From Lysinibacillus pakistanensis (GTDB lineage Bacteria; Bacillota; Bacilli; Bacillales_A; Planococcaceae), in contig NZ_CP126101.1 of the NCBI RefSeq assembly GCF_030123245.1, positions 2,912,501-2,976,500 on the forward strand: a stretch of DNA of 64,000 nucleotides. Reading direction: 5' to 3'. Shown here one piece after another: positions 25,474 through 34,205 of the stretch. The notes beneath the pieces are model-generated. The model was given only the letters and a program-made list of their open reading frames with translations. It did no database searches and had not been told where the DNA came from. The number at the start of each line of letters is the position of its first letter. The stretch's first letter is position 1. The position numbers and the translations under genes were made by a program.

Positions 25474-26664
25474 CTATGAATGATGCTGAGCAGATGTTAT
25501 GTCTAGCTCATGCTCTTGAGAAACTGGTGCTCTTTTTAAAGAGAAAATAGCACAGCCTAATGCACATAAAACTAAAATGGCACCAAAGCTAGATAAATGC
25601 ATAACAGACCCCGTTACAGCAAACATTGCTCCTCCAACAGCAGAACCTAAAGATATTCCAATCTGTAAGGCGGCTGTATTTAAGCTTTGTTGAATATCAG
25701 ATGTTTTCGGATCAATTTGTATTAAATAATTTTGTAGCGGAGGAGTAAGTGCCCAGCTAAGTGCCCCCCATAAAACCGTGACAATTAGAAACAGTGGTAA
25801 GGCAATAATTGTATAAGGAATACTAAATAATACAACCGCAAATGCTGAGACAACCATGATAATCGCTTTCCCAGTACCAATCTTATCACTCAACCAGCCA
25901 CCAAGTGCATTCCCACTGACAGATGCGATTCCAAAGATTAGATAACAAATACTAATCCATGAAGCATTCATATGAAATGCTTCTACTAAAAACGGTGTGA
26001 GGTATGCATAGAGCATATAATGACCTGCCAGCATAAAAAGTGTAGTTAGTTGAGCACTAAAGATTTTTAAATTAGCCAATGATTTAATTTGAGCCTTTAA
26101 TGGGACTACTTCGACCACTGGCATTTTTTCAAGCAGCAACGCAATAAGAATCATGGATAGCGTTGAAAGAAGAGCAATTCCTAAGAACACAGCTCGCCAG
26201 CCAAATGCCTCTGTCACAAAAATGCCCATTGGTACACCAATAACAAGTGCGGAACTAACACCAACAAAAACAAGCCCCAATGCTTTCGCACGATGTCTTG
26301 GTTCGACAATCTTTGTTGTAATCGTTAAGGATAAGACAATCACTAACGCTGTGCTCATCGCTGTGAAAATTCTAGCAACCATCACTGTCAGGAATGTTGT
26401 ACTAAAAAATGTCATGATATTCCCAATAGTGAAGATTAATAAAGAAATAAGATATAAACGCTTCCTTTCCACTTTTGCTGTTAATGATAAAAGGACAGGC
26501 GCTGAAATTGCATAGACAAGCGCAAAAATGGTAATTAATTGACCTGCCGTTGCTAAGGACACATTTAAATCCTCCGCAATTTTTGGTAATATACCACCAA
26601 CAATTAACTCCACTAATCCTACTGCAAAGGTAGTAGCAGCAAGAATGTAAACTCTCCAATTCAT
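25474..26664 (-). CDS. pbuE: PbuE-like MFS purine exporter
   Basis: A 396-residue major facilitator with 12 hydrophobic segments, beginning MNWRVYILAATTFAVGLVEL and including AKVERKRLYLISLLIF (cytosolic loop 2-3) and GWLSDKIGTGKAI. It closely resembles the hypoxanthine/adenine efflux pump PbuE of B. subtilis, and a purine riboswitch in the leader supports that role. ATG at 26664 with GGAAGGGTGATT upstream is chosen; longer in-frame starts would run into the riboswitch. Export of surplus purine bases when they accumulate is inferred. Confidence 0.85.
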   Translation of the reverse strand: MNWRVYILAATTFAVGLVELIVGGILPKIAEDLNVSLATAGQLITIFALVYAISAPVLLSLTAKVERKRLYLISLLIFTIGNIMTFFSTTFLTVMVARIFTAMSTALVIVLSLTITTKIVEPRHRAKALGLVFVGVSSALVIGVPMGIFVTEAFGWRAVFLGIALLSTLSMILIALLLEKMPVVEVVPLKAQIKSLANLKIFSAQLTTLFMLAGHYMLYAYLTPFLVEAFHMNASWISICYLIFGIASVSGNALGGWLSDKIGTGKAIIMVVSAFAVVLFSIPYTIIALPLFLIVTVLWGALSWALTPPLQNYLIQIDPKTSDIQQSLNTAALQIGISLGSAVGGAMFAVTGSVMHLSSFGAILVLCALGCAIFSLKRAPVSQEHELDITSAQHHS

Positions 26665-26714
26665 CGTAATCACCCTTCCATTAGATATCATTTCTGTAGA
26701 GGATTCTAGGCTAA

Positions 26715-26823
26715 CAAAAACAAAAAAATCCTGACTACAAAAATGAAGCACAATTTTTGTAGTCAGGATTTTATGGTTCCTGGTAGAGACCCTCAATCCA
26801 TATTATTGAGGTTATACAGATCA
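26715..26823 (-). promoter_or_regulatory. purine riboswitch with terminator expression platform
   Basis: The minus strand shows the complete aptamer: TATAACC, P2 (CCTCAAT/ATTGAGG with loop AATATGG), J2/3 GTCTCTACC, P3 (CAGGA/TCCTG with loop ACCATAAAA) and GACTAC. The base that reads the ligand in J3/1 is C, the guanine/hypoxanthine type. The right-hand terminator arm overlaps the P3 and P1 3' strands: a perfect 19-bp stem (26725-26743 with 26754-26772) followed by a T-run. Ligand binding should therefore prevent termination, an ON switch. Confidence 0.9.
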
Positions 26824-26839
26824 AATATTTACCCTAGCT

Positions 26840-26868
26840 ATATTAGCATATTGAATTTTACATGACAA
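26840..26868 (-). promoter_or_regulatory. promoter of the riboswitch-exporter transcript
   Basis: Minus-strand TTGTCA (26863-26868) and TAATAT (26840-26845) with a 17-base spacer, placing the start about 10 bases before the aptamer. Confidence 0.6.
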
Positions 26869-27063
26869 CAGTTTTTTAGGATTCTAATTTACATTCACTA
26901 TACAAAAATGGTTATAAATAGAATTTTATACCATTTATCTGTACATGTAGCTAGCAACTTACAATAAAAAATGCCATTTACAGAAGAAAGATTTTAGATT
27001 TAGCTTATATTTTTTCAAATTTGACCATACATAATACTAGAAAGAATATTGCGAGGTGATTGT

Positions 27064-27270
27064 TTGCGTATAGTAGGTTTAGTATGCTATTTCTTAGTGT
27101 TGTTTTATGGCGTTGAACTAGTAATAGAAGAGCTTGCAATCAATGAACCAGCAAACATTTCCTCTAAACTAGGAAAACAGCCAATTCCCCTCAAAGAAAC
27201 TGTAGAAAATTCAACGGTTTGTGTCTATTATCCCACTTATAAAGAATGTACGGCTCTATCAAATAACTAA
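27064..27270 (+). CDS. small membrane-anchored protein
   Basis: About 68 residues. A hydrophobic N-terminus (IVGLVCYFLVLFYGVELVI) is followed by a polar tail with two Cys. TTG at 27064 is chosen since GAGGTGATTG ends just before it. No family recognised; it could be a secreted or anchored peptide. It converges with the signal peptidase gene and shares a terminator with it. A real gene is likely from the RBS and terminator, but the function is unknown. Confidence 0.6.
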   Translation: MRIVGLVCYFLVLFYGVELVIEELAINEPANISSKLGKQPIPLKETVENSTVCVYYPTYKECTALSNN

Positions 27271-27291
27271 AAAGACAAAAAAATAAATTGC

Positions 27292-27333
27292 AAAAGGCAG
27301 AAATATTGATTGAAAACAATATTTCTGCCTTTT
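27292..27333. terminator. bidirectional terminator
   Basis: Perfect 17-bp stem, AAAAGGCAGAAATATTG (27292-27308) with its complement (27317-27333), loop of 8, between convergent genes. Confidence 0.92.
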
Positions 27334-27364
27334 CAGTTTTACATATTTATTATTTAGGCATTCT

Positions 27365-27925
27365 TTATTTTTTTGAACCAATATGGAATTGATTAAACGG
27401 ATAGAGTGTGACCTTAGCTTCACCGTAAATGGCATCTTTAGAAATTAAACCATAATGACGGCTATCGTAACTTTTTAGGCGATTGTCACCAAGAACAAAA
27501 TACATTCCCTCAGGCACCTTTTTTTCATTGACCAGTTGCTCTAAGGAAAAATTTTCTGTAATGCGTAATTGATTCGGATCATCCGTTTGACGATTTACAT
27601 AATCCTCTTTATAGGCCTTACCATTAACATAGAGAACATCATCCTTCATTTCAACCGTGTCACCAGGCAAACCAATTACCCGTTTGATATATAACTCGTC
27701 CTCTGTTGGTGATTGAAAAACAATTTGATCAAAGCGTTCAATTTTACTCGTTTTACTAACAATAATGATATCCTTATCATGATAAGTGGGATACATCGAA
27801 GCACCCTGCACTTTAATCGGTGCGAATAAAAATTGCTTACAGCCTAATACAACAATAGCTGTAATCACAATAATTTTAAGATAGGATAGTATTTCTTTTT
27901 TTAAATTTGTTTTTTCCTCTTGCAT
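27365..27925 (-). CDS. type I signal peptidase
   Basis: A 186-residue membrane-bound serine protease that removes signal peptides from exported proteins. One N-terminal membrane span (about residues 15-33) precedes the catalytic Ser43 in QGASMYPTY and Lys81 in YIKRVIGLPGD; the later box GDNRLKSYDSRHYG is also present. Size and spacing match SipS/SipT of bacilli. ATG at 27925 has GGGG seven bases upstream; other in-frame starts lie too close to it or further away. Which Sip paralogue it is cannot be said. Confidence 0.93.
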   Translation of the reverse strand: MQEEKTNLKKEILSYLKIIVITAIVVLGCKQFLFAPIKVQGASMYPTYHDKDIIIVSKTSKIERFDQIVFQSPTEDELYIKRVIGLPGDTVEMKDDVLYVNGKAYKEDYVNRQTDDPNQLRITENFSLEQLVNEKKVPEGMYFVLGDNRLKSYDSRHYGLISKDAIYGEAKVTLYPFNQFHIGSKK

Positions 27926-28069
27926 ACTCATTCCCCGATACTGTTTTCTTATAGTATAACATTTTCTAAAGTGTATTGACGAATGATTCACATAAATTGT
28001 TTCATAGCCACAAAAAATAGACAAAGCCTTTTTTACTTTGCCTAGATTGATTCATATTTGTTTTAATTA

Positions 28070-28177
28070 TCAATGGTTACTTTGCGTAGCAGAGTGGTGT
28101 TGTTCATTGAATAAGTCTACTGCTAAAAAAATACCAACAGGTAATGCAACTGCTAATAAAATTGTGCCTATGATCAT
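28070..28177 (-). CDS. small membrane peptide (35 residues)
   Basis: ATG at 28177 with AAGGGAGTGATT upstream. The product begins MIIGTILLAVALPVGIFLAV, a single hydrophobic span, and ends with a polar, His-containing tail (DLFNEQHHS...). No family is recognised. The good RBS and well-formed span support a real gene. It lies just upstream of the signal peptidase gene on the same strand, about 145 bases away. Confidence 0.6.
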   Translation of the reverse strand: MIIGTILLAVALPVGIFLAVDLFNEQHHSATQSNH

Positions 28178-28246
28178 CACAATCACTCCCTTAACCATTT
28201 CTAAATAAAAGTATACACTAAATTTTCTGACATTTCAATTCAATTT

Positions 28247-28470
28247 CGCCTTGGCGTAATTGTAGCTGCCACTTTGCTTCGCTACAGATAAACAATGCGT
28301 CCGGATTTTGAATTGTGCCCAGGCCTGCAGATGTTTTTTGCGCGAAAGCGTAGCGACAGCAGCACCGAGGCAGGTCAGTTAGCCGTTTTCGCAGGATGCG
28401 AAGGTTTTAGGCTAACATCCTTTTATTCATTCCTTTGAAAATCCGTGACATCCGCCGGGAGCTTTGGGCC
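28247..28470. repeat. degenerate dispersed repeat region
   Basis: GC-rich non-coding sequence made of pieces seen elsewhere in the window: CGCCTTGGCGTAATTGTAGC recurs at about 42847-42872, and CAGATGTTTTTTGCGCGAAA resembles the 47-bp minisatellite unit and part of element C. No ORF. Confidence 0.6.
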
Positions 28471-28474
28471 AACA

Positions 28475-28810
28475 GATGTTTTTCGTGCGAAAGCGTAGTG
28501 CTAACGCAGCGGCAGCAACATGATGTTTTTCGTGCGAAAGCGTAGTGCTAACGTAGCGGCAGCAACATGATGTTTTTTGTGCGAAAGCGTAGTGCTAACG
28601 TAGCGGCAGCAACATGATGTTTTTTGTGCGAAAGCGTAGTGCTAACGTAGCGGCAGCAACATGATGTTTTTTGTGCGAAAGCGTAGTGCTAACGTAGCGG
28701 CAGCAACATGATGTTTTTTGTGCGAAAGCGTAGTGCTAACGTAGCGGCAGCAACATGATGTTTTTTGTGCGAAAGCGTAGTGCTAACGTAGCGGCAGCAA
28801 CATGATGTTA
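28475..28810. repeat. 47-bp minisatellite, seven full tandem copies
   Basis: Units start at 28475, 28522, 28569, 28616, 28663, 28710 and 28757, and a partial unit runs to 28810. Each reads GATGTTTTTTGTGCGAAAGC and continues with GTAGTGCTAACGTAGCGGCA and GCAACAT. The first two have TTTTTCG and the first also GCAGCGG; units 3-7 are identical. Since 47 is not a multiple of three, it does not encode a repeat protein. It lies in a dispersed-repeat region. Confidence 0.95.
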
Positions 28811-28866
28811 GTCACTCAGGCGTTTTCACAGGAAGTGAAGTTCTTAGCCTGAGTTCCTCTATTTCA

Positions 28867-28955
28867 GTAGGTGTTTGGACACCCACCAAAAAGGAACCAA
28901 AACCGCATTCATTCCACCACTTGTAGAGATGGAGTCTTCTGCTGAACGAAGATAA
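28867..28955. repeat. ~90-bp two-hairpin repeat, copy R1
   Basis: Reads from CAGTAGGTGTTTGGACACCC to CTGCTGAACGAAGATAAAA. The first hairpin is AGTAGGTGT/ACACCCACC-like and the second a CCACCACTT/GAGATGG-type stem. Relatives are at 43928..44022 and 63579..63661; comparison suggests terminal inverted repeats ATCTTCATTCAG/CTGAATGAAGAT. Confidence 0.75.
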
Positions 28956-28961
28956 AAAAGA

Positions 28962-29006
28962 AAAAAATCATTCAACTAGGCATGCACCCTACCTGAATGA
29001 TTTTTT
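28962..29006. terminator. terminator-type hairpin
   Basis: AAAAAATCATTCA (28962-28974) pairs with TGAATGATTTTTT (28994-29006), 13 bp, loop 19. No gene reads into it directly; the LCP gene is on the minus strand to its right. Confidence 0.7.
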
Positions 29007-29229
29007 ATGTTTACATAAAGATTTTTAAGCACAATAGTTGTAACTGCTGTATAGAAGATCTGATTGGATGTTTTTGAGCCTTACGTTTAGGTACATAGCT
29101 TTGCATGCAATTATTGAGAGCTGTATACCTAAGCACCTGGGTCCTCCCATTCATTCATCTCCCTCCCCTTCACGATCAAATTTTTACAGCTACATTACTC
29201 AAAAAATAACCTTTCAACCTCCTTCCCGT

Positions 29230-30162
29230 TTATTTTAAATGCTCTTTTAACTCTGCTTGAATTTTTTGAAGCTCTGCATCATTTGGAATATAGTACCATA
29301 TATGATTGATTTTTGTGCCATCTCCCTCTTCAAATGACAGCTGATCAATATTGCGATCCATTTTTTTATAAATACTTTGTAATTGAATTAAATCTTTCAT
29401 GGTGAAATTCATACGGACATTATCCCCGACAACTTCCAGCATATCTGTAGCCTTTAGTATAGATGATGTGGAAGAAGCCTTTTTCATAACTGCCTCAATA
29501 ATTTGCCGTTGACGAATTTGTCGACCAAAATCACCACGCGGATCTTCATATCGAATGCGAGAAAAAATGAGTGCCTCATCACCTGTTAAAGTGACATCTC
29601 CCTTTGGAAAATGATAGGAATTATAGGTTAAATCCATGTCATTTTCGATGGTAACGCCACCAATCGTATCAATGATTTGAAGGAAGCCATCCATATTAAT
29701 AAACACATAATAATCAATTGGAATATCTAAAAAATGCTCTACCGTATCGACTGCCATGGGAACTCCCCCAAATGCATAGGCATGATTAATTTTGTCAACA
29801 GAATCATGACCTATAATCTCCGTCCGTGTATCTCGTGGTATACTAAGCATTTTCATCGTTTGTTTTTCAGGATTAACCGTTACAACAATCATTGTATCTG
29901 AACGTCCACTATCATCTTTACGCTCATCCACTCCAAGCAGTAATACAGAGAATGGTTCCTTTTTTGTTACTGTTTTTTGCTCTATCCCCCCATTGTCCGC
30001 TGATTCAATTAAGGGTGTATTTATTTTATTCATCGTTTTCTGAATGGCATAATAAGCAGTACCTATAAAAATTAAAAAAATTGCTACTAGGCTGCCTAAT
30101 ATCCAAAGCCATATTTTCTTCTTGCTCTTTTTCTCTTTAGAGCGCTTCATATTTTTTTCCAT
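29230..30162 (-). CDS. LytR-CpsA-Psr (LCP) family cell-wall ligase
   Basis: A 310-residue protein with a lysine-rich cytosolic start and one membrane span (about 17-38), then the extracellular LCP domain. Conserved blocks: FSVLLLGVDER, GRSDTMIVVTVNP, LSIPRDTRTEI, INHAYAFGG, RIRYEDPRGDFGRQIRQRQ. LCP enzymes attach wall teichoic acid or other glycopolymers to peptidoglycan. AAAGGAC precedes ATG 30162. It is a single gene here; the glycopolymer is unknown. Confidence 0.93.
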   Translation of the reverse strand: MEKNMKRSKEKKSKKKIWLWILGSLVAIFLIFIGTAYYAIQKTMNKINTPLIESADNGGIEQKTVTKKEPFSVLLLGVDERKDDSGRSDTMIVVTVNPEKQTMKMLSIPRDTRTEIIGHDSVDKINHAYAFGGVPMAVDTVEHFLDIPIDYYVFINMDGFLQIIDTIGGVTIENDMDLTYNSYHFPKGDVTLTGDEALIFSRIRYEDPRGDFGRQIRQRQIIEAVMKKASSTSSILKATDMLEVVGDNVRMNFTMKDLIQLQSIYKKMDRNIDQLSFEEGDGTKINHIWYYIPNDAELQKIQAELKEHLK

Positions 30163-30518
30163 ACATAAGTCCTTTCTTGCTAAAAAAGTTTACCCCTCTT
30201 TTTGACGTTTTAAGTTGGAAAAAAGTTAATATAGTCTATTTATATGCATATTGGACGAAAAAAAGACGTACACTAGTATTTGCTAATTATACGCCAATCT
30301 ATTCCTTAATTGGTAGTTATCTACCCAATCTTTTGAAAAGTTAAATACCTACTGCCTGATTTAAAAATCTTTGTAAACCATATCACCATGAAATAATTTT
30401 CTGATTAATTGAAAATTCATTATTGTTGATATATACTATTTTTAAAATTTATAGATACATTGTCTCTATAAACGAAACAATATTGAGTGATTTTACTAAC
30501 ATTTAGGAGGTATTTTCA
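30163..30518. other. divergent promoter region
   Basis: About 355 AT-rich bases between the LCP gene (minus) and the M24 peptidase gene (plus). It should hold both promoters; no operator or hairpin stands out. Confidence 0.4.
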
Positions 30519-31607
30519 ATGTATACAAAAAGAAGAGAAAAATTAGTCTCCCTTATGAAGAAAAGCTCTATCGACATGGCTGTATTGGTTCCAGGACCCA
30601 ATATGTACTATTTTACGGGCTTACATTTAAAACAAAGTGAACGCATAGCTTTAGCAATAATCACGAAAGACGAAAAACTATATTTTTTAATGCCGCAAGT
30701 AGAGTTAAATAAAATGGATACCCAAAACAGTAATGCTACTTTCTCTTATTCAGATGAAGAAGGACCTTTTCATGCGCTTCAGCAATTAAAGCAACAAATA
30801 GGCTTATTGGGTATTGTGGGAGTAGAATTCGATTCCATGCATGTGAAAGAGCAAAGAACAATTGAAGGACTTACATATGAGCATTTATATGATATAGGAG
30901 AAGTGATTCGAGAACTTCGTATAAATAAAGATAGCAACGAAATTCAATTAATGAGACAAGCTGTGAACATTGTAGAGGAAAGTCTCAAAGCAACATTACC
31001 AATGATTAAAGCTGGGATTTCAGAAATGGAGGTGGCTGCGCAATTAGAGTATGAAATGAGACGTCGTGGATCTGAAGGAACACCATTTGGGACAATTGTT
31101 GCCTCTGGCTATAGAGGTGCACTTCCACATGGTAGAGCCTCTACGAAAACAATTGAAGCTGGTGAATTAATTGTTTTAGATTTTGGCTCGATTTATAAAG
31201 GCTATGTGGCGGATATAACAAGAACAGTGGCAGTAGGAGAAATTTCACCAACGTTAGAAAAAATCTATAGTATCGTTAAGCAAGCAAATGAAGCTGCCAT
31301 AGAGACTATTAAACCCGGAATAACGGCTCATGAAATTGATGATACTGCAAGAGCTATTATTCAAAATGCTGGCTATGGAAGGTTTTTTACTCATCGACTA
31401 GGTCATGGGGTCGGACTAAGTGCTCATGAGGAACCATATTTAATGCAGCAAAATAAGGTAGTTTTAAAAACTGGCATGGCTTTTACCATTGAGCCGGGGA
31501 TATATGTAAAGGATGTGGGCGGTGTCCGTATTGAGGATAACTTAATCGTCACAGAAGATGGCTATGAAAATTTAATGACGTTTTCCAAAGAATTAATCAA
31601 TTTATAA
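30519..31607 (+). CDS. M24 family metallopeptidase (Xaa-Pro dipeptidase-like)
   Basis: A 362-residue cytosolic protein with a creatinase-like N-terminal domain and a pita-bread C-terminal domain. All five metal ligands are visible: Asp in VLDFGS, Asp in ADITRT, His in RLGHGVGL, Glu in IEPGIY and Glu in VRIEDN. It probably removes or cleaves N-terminal residues next to proline, or related amide bonds. AGGAGG precedes ATG 30519. It is followed after 13 bases by the aminotransferase gene, so the two form an operon. Confidence 0.93.
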   Translation: MYTKRREKLVSLMKKSSIDMAVLVPGPNMYYFTGLHLKQSERIALAIITKDEKLYFLMPQVELNKMDTQNSNATFSYSDEEGPFHALQQLKQQIGLLGIVGVEFDSMHVKEQRTIEGLTYEHLYDIGEVIRELRINKDSNEIQLMRQAVNIVEESLKATLPMIKAGISEMEVAAQLEYEMRRRGSEGTPFGTIVASGYRGALPHGRASTKTIEAGELIVLDFGSIYKGYVADITRTVAVGEISPTLEKIYSIVKQANEAAIETIKPGITAHEIDDTARAIIQNAGYGRFFTHRLGHGVGLSAHEEPYLMQQNKVVLKTGMAFTIEPGIYVKDVGGVRIEDNLIVTEDGYENLMTFSKELINL

Positions 31608-31620
31608 GGCTGGGATAGAC

Positions 31621-32805
31621 ATGACAATTGATATAAAAAAGATTCAAAAGGATATGCCGCTACTGGACAAATATATCTATCTTAATACAGCTGCTGCTTC
31701 TGCAATGCCGCAGCCAGTAGTAGATGCCATGACAAGCTATATACAGAAACAAGCTAGCATTGGCCCCTATTTGCCGTCATTTCGTCAGGAAACTTATGAA
31801 AATATTGATATCGTTCGTGAAAAATCAGCAATATTTATAGGCGCAAAAAAAGAAGAAATTGCCTTTGTCCCAAACGGTTCAATGGCTATTAATTTTGTTT
31901 CAGGTGGTCTGCCATGGGAAAAAGGCGATGAAGTCATTGTTTTGGATACAGAGATGCTAAGTAACTATGTGCCTTGGCTTGCACTTAAGCAACAAGGAGT
32001 TCATTTGAAGGTTTTTAAAACAAACTTAAACTATATGGTGGATCTAGAAAAATTAGAAAAATTCATAACACCTAAAACAAAAATGATTGCATTTGCACAT
32101 ATGTCTAATGCTTCAGGTGCTCTTCAGCCGGCAAAGGAAATATGTCAGCTAGCCAAGAAAAAGAATATTTTAACATTAATCAATGCTAACCAAACAGTGG
32201 GCTTGATTCCTATCGATGTCAAAGATCTTGACTGTGATTTTTTACTTACCAGTGGACGAAAGTGGCTCCGAGGTCCAGAAGGCTCAGGTATTCTTTATGT
32301 TCGTGAAGAGCTTATTCAAGCACTAACACCGATTATGATTGGGTGGGGAAGCACCAATTGGGACTATCGCAACGATGACTATTCTTTTGTAGCAACAGCC
32401 AAACGCTTTGAACCTGGATGCCCTGTCATTCCTAGTATTTTAGGATTAGGTGCGGCTATCGATTATGCAAATGATATTGGCATTCATGCCATTCATCAGC
32501 AAGTAAAGCGACTAACTACTTATTTGCTAGAGCAGCTTCAATCTATAGAAGGTATGATCATATATGGGCCCCAGCAAGTAGCAAACCGTTTATCAATTAC
32601 CCCTTTTAATATTGAAGGTATTTCACCAGATGATGTGACCGATTATTTAGCACAGCATGGAGTTATTATTGAGGCAGGCACCTTTATGGCAAATACAATT
32701 ATGGAACGTAACAACATCAATAAGATGGCTCGTTTCTCGCCACATTATTTTAATACGTTCAAGGAAATTGATGATGCCATTTCATTGATAAAAGAATTTC
32801 GATAA
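31621..32805 (+). CDS. class V aminotransferase-fold PLP enzyme
   Basis: A 394-residue PLP enzyme of the NifS/isopenicillin-N-epimerase group. The PLP lysine is Lys214 in SGRKWLRGPEGSG, and AHMSNASG (about 159-166) is the substrate-side loop. The usual VDGAQ, whose Asp holds the pyridine nitrogen, reads INANQ here, so Asp is replaced by Asn. There is no conserved desulfurase Cys loop, so cysteine desulfurase activity is unlikely. It is cotranscribed with the M24 peptidase; a joint role in amino-acid or peptide breakdown is inference. Confidence 0.88.
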   Translation: MTIDIKKIQKDMPLLDKYIYLNTAAASAMPQPVVDAMTSYIQKQASIGPYLPSFRQETYENIDIVREKSAIFIGAKKEEIAFVPNGSMAINFVSGGLPWEKGDEVIVLDTEMLSNYVPWLALKQQGVHLKVFKTNLNYMVDLEKLEKFITPKTKMIAFAHMSNASGALQPAKEICQLAKKKNILTLINANQTVGLIPIDVKDLDCDFLLTSGRKWLRGPEGSGILYVREELIQALTPIMIGWGSTNWDYRNDDYSFVATAKRFEPGCPVIPSILGLGAAIDYANDIGIHAIHQQVKRLTTYLLEQLQSIEGMIIYGPQQVANRLSITPFNIEGISPDDVTDYLAQHGVIIEAGTFMANTIMERNNINKMARFSPHYFNTFKEIDDAISLIKEFR

Positions 32806-32819
32806 CTAACAAAAGCAAG

Positions 32820-32851
32820 GGCTCAGCATAGAGAAAACATCTGAGCCTTTT
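32820..32851. terminator. bidirectional terminator
   Basis: GGCTCAG (32820-32826) pairs with CTGAGCC (32841-32847), followed by TTTT. It lies between the convergent aminotransferase and IclR genes. Confidence 0.75.
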
Positions 32852-32856
32852 GTGGA

Positions 32857-33630
32857 TTACTCATGATATAATTTAAAGCTAAATTGATCGAAATATCGTT
32901 GGATACTCATCGCTGCATATTGGAGCACTTTGACCATATCAGGTAGCTTTTCCTCTACTGGTTTACGATAATTAGGGCCAGCAATGGTTAATGAAGCAAT
33001 AATCTCACCTTTATTATTAAATAGTGGTACACCGAGACCAAATACTGAATGAGCATACTCTCCTGTAGTGAAGCACCAGCCCTGCGTTCGAATCTTGTCT
33101 AAATCAATTAACAGTTCCTCAGGGTCTGTAATTGTTTCAGTTGTTAACTTTTTCATGCCACTATTCATAATGTCCTTCTGCTTCTCTTCTGGAAGGTAAG
33201 CCATAATGGTCTTACAAGAAGCACCTATGTATAACGGTGTACGAGTCCCCATTGAAACAGAGAACTTAATTGTTTGCGAGCTTTCTGCAATTTCAACCGT
33301 TACACCATCTGCTCCGTCAAGCCATGTTAAAAAAACGGATTCTTTTATTTCCTCAGATAGTTTTTTCATGATTGGTAAAACAAAATCAGAAAGATTCAAT
33401 TTTTCTTTTACCATTTGCCCATATTCTAAAAAACGCAGTCCTAATTCATATTTTTTGGTCTCAGGGTTCTGGTTTAAAAAGCCATGATTTTCAAAGGTAG
33501 CTAAAATCCTGTAAATGATAGAATGGCTTATATTCATTTCTTTTGCTAATTCACGCACGCCCCATGCTGGATTCTCTTTACTAAAATATTTTAACACTTC
33601 TAATGAATTATCTAATGTTTTTAATGCCAT
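32857..33630 (-). CDS. IclR family transcriptional regulator
   Basis: A 257-residue regulator with an N-terminal winged helix-turn-helix (LDNSLEVLKYFSKENPAWGVRELAKEMNISHSIIYRILATFENHGFL) and a C-terminal IclR effector domain (GVPLFNNKGEIIASLTIAGP). These regulators bind small metabolites. It converges with the peptidase-aminotransferase operon and may control it. The ATG at 33630 has a GAGGTG site upstream. Effector unknown. Confidence 0.92.
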   Translation of the reverse strand: MALKTLDNSLEVLKYFSKENPAWGVRELAKEMNISHSIIYRILATFENHGFLNQNPETKKYELGLRFLEYGQMVKEKLNLSDFVLPIMKKLSEEIKESVFLTWLDGADGVTVEIAESSQTIKFSVSMGTRTPLYIGASCKTIMAYLPEEKQKDIMNSGMKKLTTETITDPEELLIDLDKIRTQGWCFTTGEYAHSVFGLGVPLFNNKGEIIASLTIAGPNYRKPVEEKLPDMVKVLQYAAMSIQRYFDQFSFKLYHE

Positions 33631-33768
33631 TTTTCACCTCGAATGTCTCTATATTAGAACCACAATTCAATTATAAAATGTATCTACATAATTTTCAATC
33701 CTGCGAGCTAAATTATGTATATATTTTACAATAAAGAAAGCCACCTCATAATGAAGCGACTCCTATAT

Positions 33769-34203
33769 CTATATATTTTTGTCTTGTATTCCTTGCACTA
33801 ATTTTTCTTGAATCAGTAAATAGTGTGCAATCTCTTCCTCATTCAATACTTCAAAAAGCTGTATAAAAACTTCTTGTCCAATGGATTGGGCTTTTGATAA
33901 GGCTTTTTCACCTTCTGTTGTAATTTGTAAGCGAATTGTACGGCGATCAGATGGATCATATAATCGTTCGGCCAAACCGAGCTTGACTAATTTTTCAGCA
34001 ATATTCGTCATTGCTCCTTTTGTATAGCCAATCGTTTCTGCTAATTCAGCTTGTTTTTGAGGTCCTTTTGTCTGAAGCTCATTTAAAACTAGAATTGGTG
34101 AAATCCCTAATGGATAGGGAAATGATTTTGTAAAACGAATAATATTAGCATTGTTCATTTGCTCAATCATATGAATGAGTTTAAAAATATTTGTTTGTTT
34201 CAA
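33769..34203 (-). CDS. MarR family transcriptional regulator
   Basis: A 144-residue dimeric winged-helix repressor. The DNA-reading helix and wing are in QAELAETIGYTKGAMTNIAEKLVKLGLAERLYDPSDRRTIRLQIT. The ATG at 34203 has GAGGAGG upstream. Right upstream on the same strand is the wreck of an SDR oxidoreductase gene, so this regulator probably once controlled that gene and may now have no local target. Confidence 0.92.
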   Translation of the reverse strand: MKQTNIFKLIHMIEQMNNANIIRFTKSFPYPLGISPILVLNELQTKGPQKQAELAETIGYTKGAMTNIAEKLVKLGLAERLYDPSDRRTIRLQITTEGEKALSKAQSIGQEVFIQLFEVLNEEEIAHYLLIQEKLVQGIQDKNI

Positions 34204-34205
34204 AA

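Noticed and set aside
28475..28810. CRISPR array
   Set aside because: The 47-bp units are directly contiguous and identical, with no unique spacers and no cas genes, so this is a minisatellite.
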